NCBI GenBank assembly: GCA_021108055.1
Contig: JAIORR010000131.1
Coordinates: 1 to 8,607, forward strand
Source: Candidatus Cloacimonadota bacterium
GTDB taxonomy: Bacteria > Cloacimonadota > Cloacimonadia > Cloacimonadales > TCS61
Direction of reading: 5' to 3'
Length of the DNA: 8,607 bases
The translations under genes were made by a program, and so were the position numbers. Under the pieces are notes generated by a model, which saw only the letters and a list, made by a program, of their open reading frames with translations, did no database searches and was not told the DNA's origin. Positions 6,063 to 8,607 of this stretch are shown here, piece by piece; the first letter of the stretch is position 1, and each line of letters begins with the position of its first letter.

Positions 6063-7310
6063 ATGAATAAGCGAAGAGTTGTTATCACTGGTTTAGGTAC
6101 AATAAATGCTATTGGAAACAATACCGAAGACACTTGGAAAAAACTGGTTGCAGGTAAATCCGGAATTGATCTTATTACAAAATTTGAAGTAACAGATGAT
6201 TATGCCAGTCACATTGCCGGAGAGATAAAGAACTATGATCCAACGCTTTATTTTGATCGTAAAAGACTTAAGAAATTAGATGGTTATGTACAATATGCTC
6301 TCATCGCTGCAAAAGAAGCTCTGCAGGATTCCGGTTTATTTGAATGTGATTTTGACCATGATAAAGCCGGAGTTATTGTTTCTTCCGGAATTGGCGGTAT
6401 GCTTACGTTTGAAACCGAAGCAGCAAAAATGGTATTAAAAGGACCCAAGAGGATCAGTCCTTTCTTTGTTCCCAAAATGATCTCAAATGCTGCACCTGCG
6501 GAAGTTGCTATTGAATACAACTTCAGGGGAATTAATTTTAATATTACTTCTGCTTGTGCATCTGCAAACCATGCAATGGGAACTGCTTATCGTTCCATAC
6601 AATACGGCGATGCAGACATAATGCTAAGTGGCGGTGCAGAAGCTTCTGTTACCCCACTCACACTTGCCGGTTTCTGTTCCATGAAAGCTCTCAGTACCCG
6701 GAATGATGCACCTCAGAAAGCCTGTCGTCCTTTCGATAAAGAACGGGATGGATTTATTCTTGCAGAAGGTTCCGGTATCCTTGTACTGGAAGAAATGGAA
6801 CATGCTCTTAAGCGTGGCGCAAAGATATATGCCGAAATAATCGGTTATGGTGCATCTTGTGACGCATTTCACATTACAGCTCCCGCTCCAAACGGAGAAG
6901 GCGGTGCCAGAGCAATGAAAATGGCTATCGAAGATGCTGACATCAAACCGGAAATCATCGAATATATAAATGCACATGGAACTTCCACACCACTTAATGA
7001 CAAAAATGAAACTTCATCATTTAAAACTGTTTTTGGAGACCACGCCTTCAAACTTAAGATCAATTCAACTAAATCTATGGTTGGTCATACATTGGGAGCA
7101 GCAGCCGGAATTGAAGCAATTGCTTGTTGCAAAACAATCGAAACAGGAAGAATACATCCAACCATCAACCAGGAAGTTTCCGATCCTGAATGCGATCTTG
7201 ATTATGTTCCTAATAAAGCTATTGAGAAAGAAGTTAATTATGCACTCAGTAATTCTCTTGGTTTTGGCGGACATAACGGTGCGTTGATCTTTAAAAAATT
7301 TAATAGATAA
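6063..7310 (+). CDS. fabF: Beta-ketoacyl-ACP synthase II
   Basis: FabF condenses malonyl-ACP with acyl-ACP to lengthen the chain by two carbons and is often the enzyme that adjusts unsaturated chain length with temperature. The 415-aa length is typical. The Cys-His-His set is complete: Cys165 in ITSACASANHAMG, His305 in NAHGTSTPLND and His342 in MVGHTLGAAAG, with Lys337 in INSTKSM. The N-terminal RRVVITGLGTINAIGNN and the C-terminal NSLGFGGHNGALIF (glycine gate loop) are family hallmarks. AGAGGT at 6051-6056, six bases before the ATG, supports the start. It follows the acpP hairpin and is itself followed directly by a terminator-like hairpin that begins at its stop codon. FabB is the closest alternative, but the sequence and context favour FabF. 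Confidence 0.97.
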   Translation: MNKRRVVITGLGTINAIGNNTEDTWKKLVAGKSGIDLITKFEVTDDYASHIAGEIKNYDPTLYFDRKRLKKLDGYVQYALIAAKEALQDSGLFECDFDHDKAGVIVSSGIGGMLTFETEAAKMVLKGPKRISPFFVPKMISNAAPAEVAIEYNFRGINFNITSACASANHAMGTAYRSIQYGDADIMLSGGAEASVTPLTLAGFCSMKALSTRNDAPQKACRPFDKERDGFILAEGSGILVLEEMEHALKRGAKIYAEIIGYGASCDAFHITAPAPNGEGGARAMKMAIEDADIKPEIIEYINAHGTSTPLNDKNETSSFKTVFGDHAFKLKINSTKSMVGHTLGAAAGIEAIACCKTIETGRIHPTINQEVSDPECDLDYVPNKAIEKEVNYALSNSLGFGGHNGALIFKKFNR

Positions 7311-7343
7311 AGGTAGTCCGGCAAAAGCCGGATGCCTTTTTTT
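7311..7343 (+). terminator. Terminator-like hairpin after fabF, overlapping the rnc start
   Basis: GTCCGGC (7316-7322) pairs with GCCGGAT (7327-7333) around an AAAA loop, with one G-U pair at the base. AGG (7311-7313) can extend the stem by pairing with CCT (7335-7337) across a small internal loop. Seven T residues follow at 7337-7343. This is a textbook rho-independent terminator shape, beginning immediately after the fabF stop. The right arm includes the A and T of the only rnc ATG (7332-7334), so the element may serve as both terminator and translation gate. Confidence 0.7.
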
Positions 7344-8078
7344 GCTTTGAAAAAAATATTTAAACATTTTATATCTAATTTACCTTCCAAGAAGAATGAT
7401 CTTCATATCTTCGATATCCTTCAAAAAAAAATCGGTTATTCTTTCAATGAACCTTCTCTTCTCGAGGCTGCTTTATCTCATACATCTCTTCCATCTTCCA
7501 CAGGAGATGCTTCCTCGTTTGAGAGAATGGAATTTCTGGGAGATTCGGTATTGGGTCTGATTGTTGCAGAAGAGCTGTTTCTTAAACATCCAAAATATGC
7601 AGAGGGAAAGCTTTCCAAGCTTAAATCTAAAATCGTTTCCCGTAAAATGCTTACTTTGAAAGCAAAGGAACTCCAACTTGAAAAATACCTTCTATTAAGC
7701 ACGGAAGCCGTTTCCGGCAGCGGAATAGACTCGATATTATCAGATGCAATGGAATCTCTTATCTGTGCAATATATCTCGATGGTGAACTGGACGATGCAA
7801 GAATGTTCATAAAAAAATTCATTCTTAAAGATATAAAAAAAATGATCGACAAAGGTAAATTTGCAGATTATAAAAGTATGCTCCAAGAATATACACAATC
7901 TAAATTCCATAATATCCCGCAATATAACATACTAAAAGAAAAAGGTCCGGAACATGAAAAAATGTTTGATATGGAAGTTGTTGTGAACGGAAAAGTTCTG
8001 GGAATGGGAAAAGGCAACAATAAAAAAGAAGCTCAGCAGAATGCTGCAAAAGAAGCATGCAAACAACTTAACCTGTGA
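7332..8078 (+). CDS. rnc: Ribonuclease III
   Basis: RNase III cuts double-stranded RNA, processing rRNA precursors and many mRNA and antisense duplexes. The catalytic domain (about 28-165) has the signature ERMEFLGDSVLGL with Glu64, Glu67 and Asp71, and the second metal cluster Asp138 and Glu141 in ILSDAMESLICAIYLDG. A double-stranded RNA-binding domain follows at about 178-246, ending with KKEAQQNAAKEAC. About 25 residues (PFFALKKIFKHF...) precede the usual start of the fold; this basic amphipathic extension resembles those I recall from Bacteroidetes-type enzymes. There is no other in-frame ATG before the domain and no good Shine-Dalgarno; AAGG at 7310-7313 is 18 bases away. The frame equals that of fabF, 21 bases past its stop, so re-initiation by ribosomes leaving fabF is plausible. 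The N-terminus is therefore less certain than the gene, and TTG at 7347 is an alternative. Confidence 0.94.
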   Translation: MPFFALKKIFKHFISNLPSKKNDLHIFDILQKKIGYSFNEPSLLEAALSHTSLPSSTGDASSFERMEFLGDSVLGLIVAEELFLKHPKYAEGKLSKLKSKIVSRKMLTLKAKELQLEKYLLLSTEAVSGSGIDSILSDAMESLICAIYLDGELDDARMFIKKFILKDIKKMIDKGKFADYKSMLQEYTQSKFHNIPQYNILKEKGPEHEKMFDMEVVVNGKVLGMGKGNNKKEAQQNAAKEACKQLNL

Positions 8079-8087
8079 TCCGAAATG

Positions 8088-8112
8088 GAATTTAAGTAAT
8101 AATTCTTTTTTT
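8088..8112 (+). terminator. Weak terminator candidate after rnc
   Basis: GAATT (8088-8092) can pair with AATTC (8101-8105) over an eight-base loop, directly followed by seven T residues (8106-8112). The stem is only five mostly A-T pairs, so efficiency should be low. It lies ten bases after the rnc stop. Confidence 0.3.
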
Positions 8113-8140
8113 GCTTCCGGCGAAATCCAATTTTAATAAA

Positions 8141-8607
8141 ATGAAAATATTTCCTGTCTTTATTCCCCACTTCGGGTGTCCTTTCCAGTGTATCTATTGC
8201 AATCAGAAATTTATTACAAAGGTCGAAAAACCTTTATTTGATGATATAAAAAAACAGATCGAGAACTTCTGTAAGAATAATTCCGGCATTGAAAAGGAAA
8301 TCGCTTTTTTCGGTGGAACCTTCACAAGCCTAAGCAAAGACGAACAGAGAAAATGCTTTGAACTGGTTAAACCTTTTGAAACAGAAATATCCGGCATACG
8401 GATATCGACCAGACCGGATTCGATCAACGATGAAATACTTTCTTTCTGCAAAGAAAACAACATCAAAACGATCGAGCTGGGAATCCAGAGCTTCGATGAT
8501 GAAGTACTTACAGCTTCCCGGCGTGGATATAATGCAAAAACTGCGTTGAATTCATGTGAACTTGTAAAATCATACAATTTTAATCTCGGTGTTCAACTAA
8601 TGCCGGG
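8141..8607 (+). CDS. Radical SAM protein, Elp3-like family (N-terminal part, runs off the edge)
   Basis: The visible 155 residues are the start of a radical S-adenosylmethionine enzyme. GCPFQCIYCNQ carries the [4Fe-4S] ligands Cys13, Cys17 and Cys20 in the CxxxCxxC pattern. FGGTFT (57-62) is the SAM-contacting GGE-type motif, followed by ISTRPDSI (88-95), ELGIQSFDDEVL (112-123) and VQLMPG (151-156). This motif set fits the Elp3/HemW-like branch, in particular the short radical SAM proteins that often follow rnc in Clostridia, which I recall as lacking the Elp3 acetyltransferase domain. The reaction and substrate of that group are not known to me. The ATG is chosen because the family starts a few residues before IPHFGCP; no clear Shine-Dalgarno precedes it. 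HemW is less likely because of the CNQ after the cysteines and the rnc neighbourhood. The remainder of the gene lies beyond the window. Confidence 0.88.
   Translation, partial: MKIFPVFIPHFGCPFQCIYCNQKFITKVEKPLFDDIKKQIENFCKNNSGIEKEIAFFGGTFTSLSKDEQRKCFELVKPFETEISGIRISTRPDSINDEILSFCKENNIKTIELGIQSFDDEVLTASRRGYNAKTALNSCELVKSYNFNLGVQLMP

Noticed and set aside
6970..7287. 105-aa + strand frame inside fabF
   Set aside because: It overlaps the essential His305, Lys337 and His342 region of fabF in another frame and has no ribosome site of its own.

Overview
This is an AT-rich bacterial window with every recognisable gene on the + strand. It is mostly a conserved housekeeping block for type II fatty acid synthesis. 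The layout is: possible 3' end of an unknown gene; deoA (thymidine/pyrimidine-nucleoside phosphorylase); an AT-rich promoter region; rpmF (ribosomal protein L32); plsX; fabH; a small exported-peptide ORF that looks frameshifted; fabD; fabG; acpP; a strong hairpin; fabF; a second hairpin; rnc (RNase III); and the first 155 codons of a radical SAM protein that runs off the right edge.

The order rpmF-plsX-fabH-fabD-fabG-acpP-fabF-rnc is a widespread bacterial arrangement. Its genes cover acyl-phosphate formation (PlsX), chain initiation (FabH), malonyl loading (FabD), the first reduction (FabG), the carrier (AcpP) and chain elongation (FabF). The dehydratase (FabZ/FabA), enoyl reductase and acetyl-CoA carboxylase genes are not in the window and must lie elsewhere. 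An rnc gene followed by a short Elp3-like radical SAM gene is a context I recall from Clostridia, where smc and ftsY often follow. The host cannot be named securely. The low GC content, the zinc-ribbon L32 and an RNase III with an N-terminal extension of the kind I recall from Bacteroidetes-type bacteria would fit an uncultured, perhaps FCB-like or Cloacimonadota-like lineage, but this is a weak guess.

Regulation visible in the DNA: a near-perfect extended -10 promoter (TGATATAAT) precedes rpmF and is overlapped by a 9-bp inverted repeat. A perfect 10-bp hairpin with a U-rich tail sits between acpP and fabF, where partial termination could keep ACP expression above FabF. A second terminator-like hairpin with a T7 tract follows fabF, and the only ATG available to rnc lies inside it.

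No defence system, mobile element, CRISPR array, rRNA or tRNA was seen. I found no clear new multi-gene system. The observations most worth checking are (1) the small signal-peptide ORF between fabH and fabD, whose reading frame would be restored by one more GA unit in a (GA)4 tract, and (2) the overlap between the fabF terminator-like hairpin and the rnc start. All gene calls rest on motif recognition by eye; no database search was run.
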